Positions 28,488 to 39,581 are shown, counted from the first letter of the stretch. The stretch: DNA of 64,000 nucleotides from Halalkalibacter urbisdiaboli (GCF_002156385.1 NZ_MVJM01000001.1:1456872-1520871), one strand, 5' to 3'. The notes: generated from the letters alone by a model not told the origin. A program made the numbers and translations.

Positions 28488-29783
28488 TTATTGTCCTTGA
28501 ATTGCAATTTGATCTTCAATCTCTGCAACTGCTTCATCGAGTACGTCTTGGACATCCTCACCTTGTAAGATATGTTGAAGTGCTCCAGCCATTGGATCCC
28601 AAACTTGAGACATTTCAGGGATATTCGGCATTGGTTCAGCATACTGAGATTGTTCTACAAATGTACCGATATAAGGAGCATCCTGTACGACTGCAGCTTC
28701 AGCAACATCTGGGCGAGCTGGGATTTCACCAGCACCTTCAAAATAAATTTGCGAGCTTTCTGGGTTAGAGATAAACAATGCAAAATCAGTAGCCCAGTAC
28801 TGGTTTTCGCTAAATGCTGATACTAACCAACCTTTGTTACCTGCAAATGAATCTGGAACTTCACCATTAGAGAACTTAGGAAGTAACGCAACACCTAAAT
28901 CATCACCTAAAGCTGTTTGGAAGCCCGGAATAGCCCATGGACCATTTACAACCGCTGCTGCCTTACCAGCTTCAAAGAGAGAAGCCATATTATCATAGTT
29001 AATATCTGCAGGCATTAACCCTTCTTGTACCCAAGATTGAATTAATTCCCCACCTTCAACAGCACCAGCGTTGTTTAAACCAATGTCACTAGAATCTAGG
29101 TTACCTGCTTCACCTCCGAAGATGTAACCACCAGGACCTGTAATGAATGGTTTAACAAAGTAGAAGTTACCTGCATCTACTAAGAATCCATATTGGTCAC
29201 CTTGCGTTAATTCTTTTGCTAATTCCATAAACTCATCCATTGTTTCTGGAACTTCAGGCATTAAAGCTTTGTTGTAGAAAAGCGCATATGTTTCAATAAC
29301 AGAAGGAACACCTAATTGGATGCCTTCAAACTGGAAAGATTCCATTGCATAATCGTAGTACTCGTTATATTTATCTTCTGGAATGTCTAGCTCTGCAGCA
29401 AGACCTTGTAAGTAAATATCACCTGTTCTATCATGCGGCTGGAAGAAAAGGTCTGGACCTGTTCCACTTGGGCCATCTAACGATAGGTTATCTACTTGGT
29501 CATCAAAGTTCATAGGAACAATTTCAATTTCAATTCCTGTTTCATTTGTATAGTTTTCAGCAATTTGTGTTAAAGCTGCTAATTGCTGTTCGTTGTCATT
29601 TGCCCACATTTTTAATGAAGCTGGTTTTTCAGGAACAGTAGCATCCGCTTGCTCATTCGTTTGATTATCAGTTTTTGGAGCTGGAGATCCTTCTCCACCG
29701 CCACCATTTCCACCACACGCAACAAGTACAATGGACAACATTAACATGAATGCCATCATCAACAATGAAGATTTTCTAAACAT
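28488..29783 (-). CDS. mdxE: Maltodextrin-binding lipoprotein (MdxE/MalE-like)
   Basis: A 431-residue lipoprotein (LSIVLVACGGNGG). MalE-type features: LKMWANDNEQQLAALTQIAENY, DLFFQPHDRTGDIYLQGLAAEL, AAVVNGPWAIPGFQ, GNKGWLVSAFSENQYWATDF. It binds maltose and maltodextrins outside the membrane. First gene of the mdxEFG-like operon, with a cre site and a second palindrome in its 221-base leader region. A AGGGGGAA site precedes the ATG. Confidence 0.9.
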   Translation of the reverse strand: MFRKSSLLMMAFMLMLSIVLVACGGNGGGGEGSPAPKTDNQTNEQADATVPEKPASLKMWANDNEQQLAALTQIAENYTNETGIEIEIVPMNFDDQVDNLSLDGPSGTGPDLFFQPHDRTGDIYLQGLAAELDIPEDKYNEYYDYAMESFQFEGIQLGVPSVIETYALFYNKALMPEVPETMDEFMELAKELTQGDQYGFLVDAGNFYFVKPFITGPGGYIFGGEAGNLDSSDIGLNNAGAVEGGELIQSWVQEGLMPADINYDNMASLFEAGKAAAVVNGPWAIPGFQTALGDDLGVALLPKFSNGEVPDSFAGNKGWLVSAFSENQYWATDFALFISNPESSQIYFEGAGEIPARPDVAEAAVVQDAPYIGTFVEQSQYAEPMPNIPEMSQVWDPMAGALQHILQGEDVQDVLDEAVAEIEDQIAIQGQ

Positions 29784-29877
29784 TTGATTTCCCCCTAATG
29801 TTTTTAAGTATCATGCACAATATTTGATTGTTTCAAACACCCTTCTTCTTTCACTCCCTTAGACAATGCATCGCGTA

Positions 29878-29891
29878 GGCAACCGATTGCA
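29878..29891. promoter_or_regulatory. Operator or cre upstream of mdxE
   Basis: GGCAACCGATTGCA, one base different from the palindrome at 33670 in the malL/neopullulanase gap. Shared by two transcription units of the same pathway, hence likely bound by the MdxR-like LacI protein. Confidence 0.65.
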
Positions 29892-29934
29892 CAAAGACTG
29901 TAAAAAAAAGCGCGATAAAATAGTATTAAAACTA

Positions 29935-29948
29935 TGAAATCGCTTGCA
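29935..29948. promoter_or_regulatory. CcpA cre site upstream of mdxE
   Basis: TGAAATCGCTTGCA fits TGNAANCGNWNNCA at every fixed position, 57 bases from the palindrome at 29878. Confidence 0.65.
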
Positions 29949-30004
29949 CTATAATTAGTATAATCGTTTAATCATAAAATGACAATCATTTTATATGATT
30001 TTTT

Positions 30005-31780
30005 TTAATTAATTTTAAATTTTTCCGTACTTTCTTTCACTCTATTAGCGACACCTTCTAAGCTATTCATATTTCTTAACAATTCAGTTGAATTTTTAAT
30101 TTGTTCTGATGATGAAACTGTGATTTCCTCTGATTTTCCAACTAGATTAGAAGCAGATTCAACAAGGTCTTCTGTTGATGCAGCCACCTCTTGCAGTCCA
30201 GCAGAAATTGCTTGAATTGCCTCGGTTATTTCACGATTATCATTAGTTAAATCTGTTCCTTTTTCGCTTATTTCATTAAAAATATTCAACGCTTGCTCAG
30301 AATCCAATACAACCGATTGTACTACTTTTTCAAATGCTGAAAATTGTTCCATAAACTGCAGTGTATTTCCTTGAGTCGTTCCGATTATTTGTTTAATTTG
30401 CTCCGAAAAGTCATTTGTTTGTTTAGATAAGCTTCTAATTTCGGTCGCTACAACAGAAAATCCTTTACCAGCTTCACCTGCCCGTGCCGCTTCAATTGAA
30501 GCATTTAAAGCCAACAGGTTTGTTTGACCTGTAATAGTTTCAATATCATTCATAAAACGAGAAACTTCTTCCATGCTCGTCACAACATCTTTCATATTTT
30601 CTGAAAGCCGTTTCGTCTCACTCGCTGCTGCTTTAACCGTTTTACTCATTTCAACAATGAAAGTAGCACCACCCTTAGCATTTTTGCTCATATCTTCCAT
30701 TTTCTTATTAATAGATACCGCTGAAACTTCTATATCTTGTGTACTTACAGATGATTGCTCAGTTACCGCAGATATTGAAGTAGCATGCTCTAATTGCTGT
30801 TGAGCAGCTTCCCTAAATAAATTCGCCAGCTCCTTAATCTGAGCCGATGCTTCTTGGTTCGTTTGAGAACGCTTAGCGACATCAGATGCTACAGCAAACA
30901 TTTCCTTACTCGAATCGATGTTTGACTGCAATGATGTTATTAATTGGTTAGCCATTATACATAACCCATCATCAATGTCACTGATTTCATCGCGCCTATT
31001 CAACTTGCCTTCATAGGTGAAATCCCCTTGTTTATACGCTCCAATTCGCTTCACGACTGATTTAATCCCTTTATTTAGATTTCTAGCAAATATAAGGACA
31101 ATAATAAGTGAGAAAGCTCCAATACTAACAATCGTCAATAGAAGAGTTAACTGACTTTTCTCAAGTGTCTCATTTAATAGTTCACTTCGCTCCTCAAATG
31201 ACTGTTCCAATAAGGGTTGAATTCTTTCATGAGCATTTTCAACTGTTTTTAAGGCACCAGTAATTCTTTGAGAGGCATCTGTTCTTATTCGATTGGCTCT
31301 ATCTCCAACAAATGGTTCTGATAAAAGATGTTCATAAACATACACGAACTGATTATATCCATCATTTAAATGATTATAATAAGCTTCAAACCCTTTTTGT
31401 GACATCATAAATGGTTTAATTTCTTCTATCTCTTTGCTGACTCTTTCTATATCCGCTTTCAAGCCCCGTGCTCTCGTCTCTACATAACCAACTGTTATTA
31501 AATCATATTGAACAAGTCCAATTTGATTGATGCCATTAATGACATTGGCATACTTATCTTTGATGGCAGCAACTTCATTAAGGTTATGTATCTCCTCTTG
31601 CATCGTATTGTTACTTGATAATAGTAAAATTCCCGAGGCAGAACTAATCATTAAAATACCTAGCACAACAAGCATCAGTTTATGAATTAATAGATAACGA
31701 AACTCCCTTTTTTTATTTGTACTTTGTCTTCCCCATTTATTGTTAACCTTTTTTAGCCACGTACTTATTTTACCCCTCAC
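30005..31780 (-). CDS. Methyl-accepting chemotaxis protein
   Basis: A 591-residue chemoreceptor: helix 1 about 30-54, extracellular four-helix-bundle sensor 55-210, helix 2 about 211-233, HAMP 234-285, and a cytoplasmic signalling domain whose hairpin tip reads [20 protein letters not shown]. It starts at a GTG (GGGAG nine bases upstream). It lies between the oligo-1,6-glucosidase and the maltodextrin importer in the same direction. Chemotaxis toward maltodextrins, perhaps through the binding protein, is the contextual guess. It has no own cre site. Confidence 0.92.
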   Translation of the reverse strand: MRGKISTWLKKVNNKWGRQSTNKKREFRYLLIHKLMLVVLGILMISSASGILLLSSNNTMQEEIHNLNEVAAIKDKYANVINGINQIGLVQYDLITVGYVETRARGLKADIERVSKEIEEIKPFMMSQKGFEAYYNHLNDGYNQFVYVYEHLLSEPFVGDRANRIRTDASQRITGALKTVENAHERIQPLLEQSFEERSELLNETLEKSQLTLLLTIVSIGAFSLIIVLIFARNLNKGIKSVVKRIGAYKQGDFTYEGKLNRRDEISDIDDGLCIMANQLITSLQSNIDSSKEMFAVASDVAKRSQTNQEASAQIKELANLFREAAQQQLEHATSISAVTEQSSVSTQDIEVSAVSINKKMEDMSKNAKGGATFIVEMSKTVKAAASETKRLSENMKDVVTSMEEVSRFMNDIETITGQTNLLALNASIEAARAGEAGKGFSVVATEIRSLSKQTNDFSEQIKQIIGTTQGNTLQFMEQFSAFEKVVQSVVLDSEQALNIFNEISEKGTDLTNDNREITEAIQAISAGLQEVAASTEDLVESASNLVGKSEEITVSSSEQIKNSTELLRNMNSLEGVANRVKESTEKFKIN

Positions 31781-31813
31781 CTACACCCACTCCCTTTTCA
31801 CTCAAACGAACTC

Positions 31814-31856
31814 TATCCAAAAGAAGAATACAATTGGCGTATTCTTCTTTTGGATA
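31814..31856. terminator. Long inverted repeat between malL and the chemoreceptor
   Basis: Stem TATCCAAAAGAAGAATAC / GTATTCTTCTTTTGGATA, 18 bp perfect, seven-base loop. It has no T-run beyond the T-rich stem, so termination may be partial. Confidence 0.65.
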
Positions 31857-31917
31857 TCAATACTAGTTCACTATACGTAAAATACGATTTATAACATAGA
31901 AGCACTGATAGTCTCGT

Positions 31918-33591
31918 TTAGCTATTCTCCAGTAAATAAACCCTTGATTCATAAGGTTTTAGTGATATTTCATTCGTTAGTGTCTCCTTAACATCGTAGT
32001 TAGATAGTAACAATTTGCTCGAATTCGTTTTTATAGTAGAAGATAGTTTAAACGTGCTATTCTCAGCAAATAGATTACTAACAATTAATACTTGTTCGTT
32101 GCCAAGAGTTCTTGTATAACCATACACCTGTGGATGCGTTTCATTGACAAGATCATAACGACCATAAACTAGAGCTTCGTAGTTTTTACGAATCTTAATC
32201 AATTGTTTATAATAGTTTAAAATGGAGTGAGAATCGGTTAACTGTCGTTTTACATTTATTTTTTTATAGTTTGGATTTACACCAATCCAAGGCTTTGCCG
32301 TTGAAAAACCAGCATAATCACTATCATCCCATTGCATTGGCGTGCGACTATTATCTCGACCATTTTGCCAAATTACATTCATCACTTTCTCATGTGGTCT
32401 TCCTTTTGCCGTCTCTATTTTATAATAATTAATCATCCCGACATCATTATACTCATCAATTGATTCAAATTTAACATTGGTCATTCCTATCTCTTGACCT
32501 TGATAGATAAATGGTGTTCCTTGCATTAAAAAGTACATCGTTGCTAAGCTTTTTGCACTAACATCATGATACTTTTTATCATTTCCCCAAGTAGATACAC
32601 TACGCGGTTGGTCATGGTTTTCTAAAAACAATGCATTCCAGCCATTTTTCTTCTCTAGACCTTTTTGCCACTTTGTTAAAGTAGTTCGAAGTGTGTCTAA
32701 ATCCACACCACCATTACTCCCTTTATCCCACAGACCTAAATGCTCAAATTGGAAAATCATATCGAATTTTCCTTTATCCTCACTTACCCAATCATCTGCT
32801 TGTTCAATCTTAACCCCATTTGCCTCGCCGACAGTCATAATGTCATATTTTGAAAAGGTTTCTTCCTTCAACTCAGTTAAAAACTCCTGAATTCCTTCCC
32901 TATTCATATGTCCTTCAAATGATGGAACATAATCTAGTTTTTTAGGGTTTGGTAAGTCTGGAAGTCCCTTTATTTTTTTGATATGACTAATGGCATCGAC
33001 TCTAAATCCGTCTATCCCTTTGTCCAACCACCAGTTAATCATGTCATAAAGAGCAAATCGAACGTCTTTATTTTCCCAATTTAAATCAGGCTGTCTCTCC
33101 GAAAAGATGTGCAGAAAATATTGATTTGTACTTGGATCAAATTTCCACGCAGAACCCGAGAAAATACTTTCCCAATTATTCGGCTCCTTCCCACCCTTAG
33201 CGTCTCTCCAAATATACCAATCCCGCTTAGGATTGTCTTTCGAAGACTTCGATTCTATGAACCAAGGATGTTCATCAGATGTGTGATTAATAACTAAATC
33301 AATAATGAGCTTCATACCCTGCTTATGAACTTCGTCTAAAAGTTGGTCAAAATCTTCCATCGTTCCAAATTCATCCATAATATCTTGGTAATCAGAAATA
33401 TCATACCCGTTATCATCATTAGGGGATTTATACATCGGACAAATCCAAATGACATCAATCCCTAAATCCTTTATATAATCGAGCTTTTCAATCATTCCCT
33501 GTAAATCGCCAATCCCATCGCCGTTACTATCCATAAAACTACGTGGATACACTTGATATGCAACCGCTTCTTTCCACCAAGCCTTTTTCAT
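31918..33591 (-). CDS. malL: Oligo-1,6-glucosidase / maltase, GH13 (MalL-like)
   Basis: A 557-residue cytoplasmic GH13 enzyme beginning MKKAWWKEAVAYQVYPRSF. Catalytic triad: Asp199 (GFRVDAISH), Glu256 (TVGEANGV), Asp327 (LENHDQPR), matching Bacillus oligo-1,6-glucosidase almost residue for residue. It splits isomaltose, maltose and short dextrins brought in by MdxEFG. I start at the ATG 33589-33591 (AGGAGAG eight bases upstream) rather than at a GTG that abuts that site. It is divergent from the neopullulanase gene with one operator between them. Confidence 0.92.
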   Translation of the reverse strand: MKKAWWKEAVAYQVYPRSFMDSNGDGIGDLQGMIEKLDYIKDLGIDVIWICPMYKSPNDDNGYDISDYQDIMDEFGTMEDFDQLLDEVHKQGMKLIIDLVINHTSDEHPWFIESKSSKDNPKRDWYIWRDAKGGKEPNNWESIFSGSAWKFDPSTNQYFLHIFSERQPDLNWENKDVRFALYDMINWWLDKGIDGFRVDAISHIKKIKGLPDLPNPKKLDYVPSFEGHMNREGIQEFLTELKEETFSKYDIMTVGEANGVKIEQADDWVSEDKGKFDMIFQFEHLGLWDKGSNGGVDLDTLRTTLTKWQKGLEKKNGWNALFLENHDQPRSVSTWGNDKKYHDVSAKSLATMYFLMQGTPFIYQGQEIGMTNVKFESIDEYNDVGMINYYKIETAKGRPHEKVMNVIWQNGRDNSRTPMQWDDSDYAGFSTAKPWIGVNPNYKKINVKRQLTDSHSILNYYKQLIKIRKNYEALVYGRYDLVNETHPQVYGYTRTLGNEQVLIVSNLFAENSTFKLSSTIKTNSSKLLLSNYDVKETLTNEISLKPYESRVYLLENS

Positions 33592-33669
33592 CCCAAACAC
33601 TCTCCTAATTGTTGGCCTATATCTAAATATCTATTCTTCTCATAAATAATACATAATTTAATAACTTAA

Positions 33670-33683
33670 TGCAACCGATTGCA
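33670..33683. promoter_or_regulatory. Operator in the malL / neopullulanase divergent promoter
   Basis: TGCAACCGATTGCA inside a longer palindrome (TTAATGCA...TGCATTAA). It fits the cre consensus fully and also matches the site before mdxE, so CcpA or the MdxR-like repressor may use it. It can serve both genes. Confidence 0.72.
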
Positions 33684-33710
33684 TTAAGTGCTATACTTAG
33701 TTTATGCTAG

Positions 33711-35507
<1,797 letters not shown>

Positions 35508-35529
35508 CCTCTTTCTTTAAAGAAAGAGG
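35508..35529 (+). terminator. Palindromic hairpin after the neopullulanase gene
   Basis: CCTCTTTCTTT / AAAGAAAGAGG, perfect 22-bp palindrome 1 base past the stop. No T-run, so terminator function is tentative. Confidence 0.5.
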
Positions 35530-35539
35530 CTGCCTCAAA

Positions 35540-35630
35540 AGCCTGAAGTGCCTGCAATAGTTCCGTTCGCTACGCGCCTTACGATGAGAAAGATACTCAT
35601 CGTAAGACATGTAGCGACTCCACACATCCC
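35540..35630. repeat. Mosaic hairpin repeat, copy A1
   Basis: A hairpin CTTACGATGAG / CTCATCGTAAG (35578-35606; spacer AAAGATA) is bordered by TCCGTTCGCTACG on one side and GTAGCGACTCCACACA on the other, themselves roughly inverted. Related pieces occur at 11851 and 46673. It is non-coding and fills the gap between the neopullulanase and YqcI genes. Confidence 0.6.
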
Positions 35631-35689
35631 CTTTCTTACGTTTAATGCTATATACATACACCTCCCTCCCCTTTTAAGAATAGGCTATT

Positions 35690-35801
35690 CAAGGAGAGCA
35701 CTGAAAAACCTTCTTAAGTAACTCAAAGAAGAAGTAATGGCTTCGCACGTTACTTAAAGGACACTGAAAAAAGGGAAACCCACCCTTTTTCAGTGCCCTA
35801 T
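35690..35801. repeat. Mosaic hairpin repeat, copy A2
   Basis: Read on the minus strand it holds a hairpin GGGCACTGAAAAAGGG / CCCTTTTTTCAGTGTCC with loop TGGGTTT, then AACGTGCGAAGCCATTAC, then CTTCTTTGAGTTAC and GGTTTTTCAGTGCTCTCC. The same modules in the same order are at 46594-46770 on the plus strand. The hairpin (35758-35799) can also act as a terminator. Confidence 0.75.
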
Positions 35802-35825
35802 ATTCAAGTGGGAGGTTGACATAGT

Positions 35826-36542
35826 ATGGAATTATTAACGTTTGACTTTGACCATATGACCAATTCGGAAAGAAATACTTTAGAAGAATTTTCAAACAAG
35901 ATGACAAGTTCCGAGAGTCCCTTTCCTTGTATCCCTGCAACTAAAGGCTTTTCTTTAGGACACTTTCGCTATGGGTTTATTAACGATCCTCGTGAAGAAT
36001 CCTCTGTAAGAGCCTTTGCTACATTATTGAGTGAATATACGAAGCACTCGAGAACATTCGGCAAGTTTACATCGCTTATCGTATTCTTTGAAACACCAGC
36101 CTTGTTAAAGGATTATAAAGATAGCCAATACGAACGACTTTTTTGGGATTTTCTTACGAAGGTAAGTGAAACAGATACGTCTATGTGGCCAGAACACATT
36201 CCCACTGATCCTCATCAGCCTTTATGGGAATTTTGTTTTCAAGGTGAGCAATATTTTATTTATTGTGCCACACCTGCACATAAAAAAAGAAAAAGTAGAC
36301 AATTCAGCAGCTTTTTATTTGCAATTACACCAAGATGGGTGCTTGAGCAATTTCACCAATCGACTCATGTTGCTTCCAAAATCCAATCAGAAATACGTAA
36401 AAGATTAGCTCGCTACGACATCATCGCCTCTCACCCTGACCTGAACCGTTACGGTAATACGGACAATTACGAATGGAAGCAATATTTTTTGCGAGATGAC
36501 CAGACTACGTTGTCTAAATGTCCATTTCATAGAAGAAAGTAG
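35826..36542 (+). CDS. YqcI/YcgG-family protein
   Basis: A 238-residue soluble protein with the family marks FPCIPATKGF near residue 37, a central FETP...YERLFWDFL segment, PLWEFCFQGEQYFIYCATPAH, and a C-terminal CPFHRRK. The family (PF08892) includes GntA, a heme-dependent N-hydroxylase of guanitoxin synthesis; conserved Cys and His residues fit heme or metal binding. The role in Bacillus is unknown. It stands alone between a repeat element and a convergent MBL gene. GGGAGG lies ten bases before the ATG. Confidence 0.78.
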   Translation: MELLTFDFDHMTNSERNTLEEFSNKMTSSESPFPCIPATKGFSLGHFRYGFINDPREESSVRAFATLLSEYTKHSRTFGKFTSLIVFFETPALLKDYKDSQYERLFWDFLTKVSETDTSMWPEHIPTDPHQPLWEFCFQGEQYFIYCATPAHKKRKSRQFSSFLFAITPRWVLEQFHQSTHVASKIQSEIRKRLARYDIIASHPDLNRYGNTDNYEWKQYFLRDDQTTLSKCPFHRRK

Positions 36543-36562
36543 ATTAGAGTGTTTTTATGCTG

Positions 36563-37558
36563 TTACCGCTTCAACGCTGTCACATATTCAGGGGATACCT
36601 TAATGCTTTCTCCATCAGATTCAATCAGAATATGCTTATTCTTACTTGTTGAATACACATCGCTTCCACTTTTTTTATAGCGATTATAGACCGTTCTACT
36701 TTGTAAAATATTTGCACTCATCACTGTTATTTGTGGATGAACGGCATGAATAAATTCTTGTGAAGATGATGTTTTATCACCGTGATGAGGAGCATCCAAA
36801 AAGTCCGCTGCCAATGCAGCCTTTTTTTCTTGTACAAGCTTCTTTTCCTGCTTTTTATAAATATCACCCGTAAATAGGAAGGTTCGATTATGATAGGTTA
36901 CCTTTAACACTAAAGATAAATCATTTATCTCGGCCGTCGATAGTTCCTTTTTCGCTGACGCTTTTTGCAAATCTTCTTTCTCTGGGCTAATCACTTCAAC
37001 TAAAACATGCCTACCTAAATAAAACTGATTACCAGCATGGACATAGGCAACATCAATCATTTCCTCTTCAATTGTTTGTATAAAATTCTTGTACGTACTT
37101 GTAACCTGACGAATATTCGGCATCATCAGCTTGCCTATTTCCTTGTTCCTCAAAATGGTGTCATATCCCCCTATATGATCATGATGTGGGTGAGTTGCAA
37201 TTGCATAATCAAGTTGATCAATATTCATATTATCTAAATATTCACTCAATTTAGAACCTGTCTCTACAATTCCTGCATCGATTAACATCGTTTTGCCGTC
37301 AGGACTTTTTATTAATATCGCATCTCCTGATTTTTCTGCCGCATCTAAATAAAAATAGCGAATCGTTAATTTCTCTGTATCATCAGTAGTAAAAAATTCA
37401 GTACTCATTACAGCTTGTTCAGTACTATTTAGTAATAATTCTTCATTTTCGTAATAATAAACGGATGACATCATATAAAGGGCAATTTTAAGAAGGAATA
37501 GCAAAAGCAACGATTCTTTTCGAAAAATCGAGCCTTTAATATTTATCTCTCTCCACAC
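36563..37558 (-). CDS. ComEC-like metallo-beta-lactamase-fold protein, copy 1
   Basis: A 331-residue protein with one N-terminal membrane or signal helix (ESLLLLFLLKIALYMMSSVYY) and an exported MBL domain: GDAILIKSPDGKTMLIDAG, THPHHDHIGGYD (metal ligands), FTGDIYKKQEKKL, and DAPHHGDKTSSS. This is the domain found at the C-terminus of the DNA-uptake channel ComEC, here without the channel. Start: GTG at 37556-37558 with AGGGGG eight bases upstream. A perfect cre site lies 25 bases upstream. A paralogue follows at 37747. Nuclease or phosphodiesterase activity outside the cell is plausible, not shown. Confidence 0.85.
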   Translation of the reverse strand: MWREINIKGSIFRKESLLLLFLLKIALYMMSSVYYYENEELLLNSTEQAVMSTEFFTTDDTEKLTIRYFYLDAAEKSGDAILIKSPDGKTMLIDAGIVETGSKLSEYLDNMNIDQLDYAIATHPHHDHIGGYDTILRNKEIGKLMMPNIRQVTSTYKNFIQTIEEEMIDVAYVHAGNQFYLGRHVLVEVISPEKEDLQKASAKKELSTAEINDLSLVLKVTYHNRTFLFTGDIYKKQEKKLVQEKKAALAADFLDAPHHGDKTSSSQEFIHAVHPQITVMSANILQSRTVYNRYKKSGSDVYSTSKNKHILIESDGESIKVSPEYVTALKR

Positions 37559-37582
37559 ATCTAATTCCCCCTCCCACACAAA

Positions 37583-37596
37583 TGTAACCGCTTACA
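37583..37596. promoter_or_regulatory. cre site upstream of ComEC-like copy 1
   Basis: TGTAACCGCTTACA fits the CcpA consensus fully and is palindromic. It is 25 bases from the GTG start. Confidence 0.65.
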
Positions 37597-37746
37597 ATTA
37601 TTTTAACATATTTAGTATCGAAAGCATATATTGAACTTTTCTTACCTTTAATATTATAAATACCCAAATACCGGTTTAAGTAATCCATATTCAGAAACTA
37701 TTTTCAAATATGAATTAGCTTAAACCACCTTCATTCTCTTCTGTTC

Positions 37747-38721
37747 TTATTTCGGCCTTAATTCTGGATAAACCTCAATGTCAACCCCATTTGATTGAAT
37801 CAATAAATGTCTATTCCAACTTGTTGAAAACACTTGACTTCCGTTTCTTTTATAGCGTTCCACAATTCTTTTGCTTTGTAAGATGTTTGAGCTTATTACC
37901 GTATATTCAGGTTGAACCGTTGCTATAAATTTATTCGTTGATGAAGTTTTATCGCCATGATGGGGAGCATGTAGGAAATCTGCTTTCAGTCTCTTACCAT
38001 ATAGTTTTATTAGCTTCTTTTCTTGTTTTTTATAAATATCACTTGTAAATAAAAAGCTTCGCTCCTTATATGTAACTTTTAACACGAGCGCTAAATTATT
38101 GATCTCCGCGGTTGTACGATCTGTTTTAGGGCCTAACTCTTCTACTCCTGGATTTAGAACTTCAACCGTAATATCATCCCCTAAATAAAATTGATCTCCT
38201 GCATGAAGATAGCGAACGTTAATTTGCTCCTCTCCAATTACGTTTATAAAGTTTTTATACGTATTCGTTGAATGAGTGAGGTTCGGCATCATTAAAACAC
38301 TGACTTCTTTTTCCTTTAGAAGCGTTTCATATCCACCTATATGATCATGATGTGGATGAGTCGCGATAGCAAGGTCAATCCGATTAATATTTAACCTATC
38401 TAAAGACTCCTTCAGTTGTTGTCCAGTTGCAACCATTCCGGTATCAATCATCATTGTCTTTCCCTCCGGACTTTTTATAAGAATGGCATCACCAGACTTC
38501 TCATCAGCCTCTAAATAAAAATAGCGAATACTTAATACACCACTATCATGCTGAGTATCAAAAAACGTATTCGATTTTACCCATTCACGTTCAGCTGAGA
38601 CAACGTGCTCTCCCTTACTCCTATCGTCCTGAAAATATAAGGCCAAGCCGGACATCGACACCAATATTACAATATAGACTAGTAACGAGCCCCAGTTATT
38701 ATCGTAATTTCTAAAACGCAC
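37747..38721 (-). CDS. ComEC-like metallo-beta-lactamase-fold protein, copy 2
   Basis: A 324-residue paralogue of the 36563 gene: N-terminal anchor helix (WGSLLVYIVILVSMSGLALYF), GDAILIKSPEGKTMMIDTG, THPHHDHIGGYE, FTSDIYKKQEKKL, HAPHHGDKTSST. It is collinear with copy 1 except for short N-terminal differences, and both lie on the minus strand 188 bases apart, so they come from a tandem duplication. All metal-binding histidines and aspartates are kept in both. Function in extracellular nucleotide or DNA use is inferred from the ComEC relation. Confidence 0.85.
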   Translation of the reverse strand: MRFRNYDNNWGSLLVYIVILVSMSGLALYFQDDRSKGEHVVSAEREWVKSNTFFDTQHDSGVLSIRYFYLEADEKSGDAILIKSPEGKTMMIDTGMVATGQQLKESLDRLNINRIDLAIATHPHHDHIGGYETLLKEKEVSVLMMPNLTHSTNTYKNFINVIGEEQINVRYLHAGDQFYLGDDITVEVLNPGVEELGPKTDRTTAEINNLALVLKVTYKERSFLFTSDIYKKQEKKLIKLYGKRLKADFLHAPHHGDKTSSTNKFIATVQPEYTVISSNILQSKRIVERYKRNGSQVFSTSWNRHLLIQSNGVDIEVYPELRPK

Positions 38722-38741
38722 TTAGCTCACCTCACAAAAAT

Positions 38742-38790
38742 AGAAAACCTTTAATAAACAAAACAAATGTTTTGTTATTAAAGGTTTTCT
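38742..38790 (-). terminator. Terminator after glpQ
   Basis: Very long stem AGAAAACCTTTAATAA...TTATTAAAGGTTTTCT with inner CAAAAC/GTTTTG, 37 bases past the glpQ stop. T-rich arms on both strands. Confidence 0.78.
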
Positions 38791-38826
38791 TGTCTACAAC
38801 CATTTTATCTATTCATTTTTTAGTAT

Positions 38827-39558
38827 CTACATTTCAACTTGTAATGCCTTTATCACTCGATCTGGGTGGTTCGTTGTTATTCTAAAATCTTTTGGATACT
38901 TAACGAACTTATTTATTACTTCCTCCTCGTCGACCGTCCACACACCGACATTTATATCATAATCGAGCATGACATTAACCATTTCTTTTGTAACAAATCC
39001 ATAATGAATCGAAAGGCTTTTTGCTCCTGTATATTTCATTTGTTCTACTAGAAGAGTCGGCCTCCCTAAAAAAATTAGACCAGTATCAATTGCAGCGTCA
39101 TATTCCTTTATTTTCATAACACTTTCATGGTCAAACGAGGAAACAACCACTTGTGAATCCATTTCATATTGATGAATTAAGTTAACAACTTCCTTTTCAA
39201 GACCGTTATAATAATTAGCAAGCTGTTTTAATTCGATCACGACTTTACAATCACTATGTTTAAATAATTGCAATGTCTCCTCTAAGGATGGAATCTTCTC
39301 ATCAGCATAGCTACTATCAAACCAACTTCCCGCATCTAATTTGGATAGCTCTTCAAACGTAAAATCCTTAACAAATCCAAAACCATTTGTCGTTCTAGCA
39401 AGTGTATGATCATGAATTACAACAGGGATGCCATCCTTTGACAGATGAACATCAAGCTCAACTTCTTGAATCTGTGATTCTTCTAATGCCAGTTTAAAAG
39501 CAGCTAGAGTATTTTCCGGAGCTTTCCCCGACCAGCCACGATGTGCAACAATTATCAT
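38827..39558 (-). CDS. glpQ: Glycerophosphodiester phosphodiesterase
   Basis: A 243-residue GDPD: IIVAHRGWSGKAPENTLAAF at the N-terminus (catalytic His/Arg and Glu), VELDVHLSKDGIPVVIHDHTL (second acid and His), EELSKLDAGSWF, and NVGVWTVDEEE near the end. It splits glycerophosphodiesters into glycerol-3-phosphate and an alcohol. There is no signal peptide, so it acts on imported diesters. It is the last gene of the ugp-type operon, 24 bases after the permease. GGAG precedes the ATG. Confidence 0.92.
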   Translation of the reverse strand: MIIVAHRGWSGKAPENTLAAFKLALEESQIQEVELDVHLSKDGIPVVIHDHTLARTTNGFGFVKDFTFEELSKLDAGSWFDSSYADEKIPSLEETLQLFKHSDCKVVIELKQLANYYNGLEKEVVNLIHQYEMDSQVVVSSFDHESVMKIKEYDAAIDTGLIFLGRPTLLVEQMKYTGAKSLSIHYGFVTKEMVNVMLDYDINVGVWTVDEEEVINKFVKYPKDFRITTNHPDRVIKALQVEM

Positions 39559-39581
39559 AGAATCGACTCCTTTATTTTGGT

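Noticed and set aside
35689..35940. Minus-strand 83-codon frame over repeat A2 and the start of the YqcI gene
   Set aside because: Overlaps a repeat and a well-supported gene on the other strand; no ribosome site.
37673..37726. GGTTTAAG / CTTAAACC inverted repeat between the two MBL genes
   Set aside because: Long imperfect loop and no T-run; not convincing as a terminator or operator.
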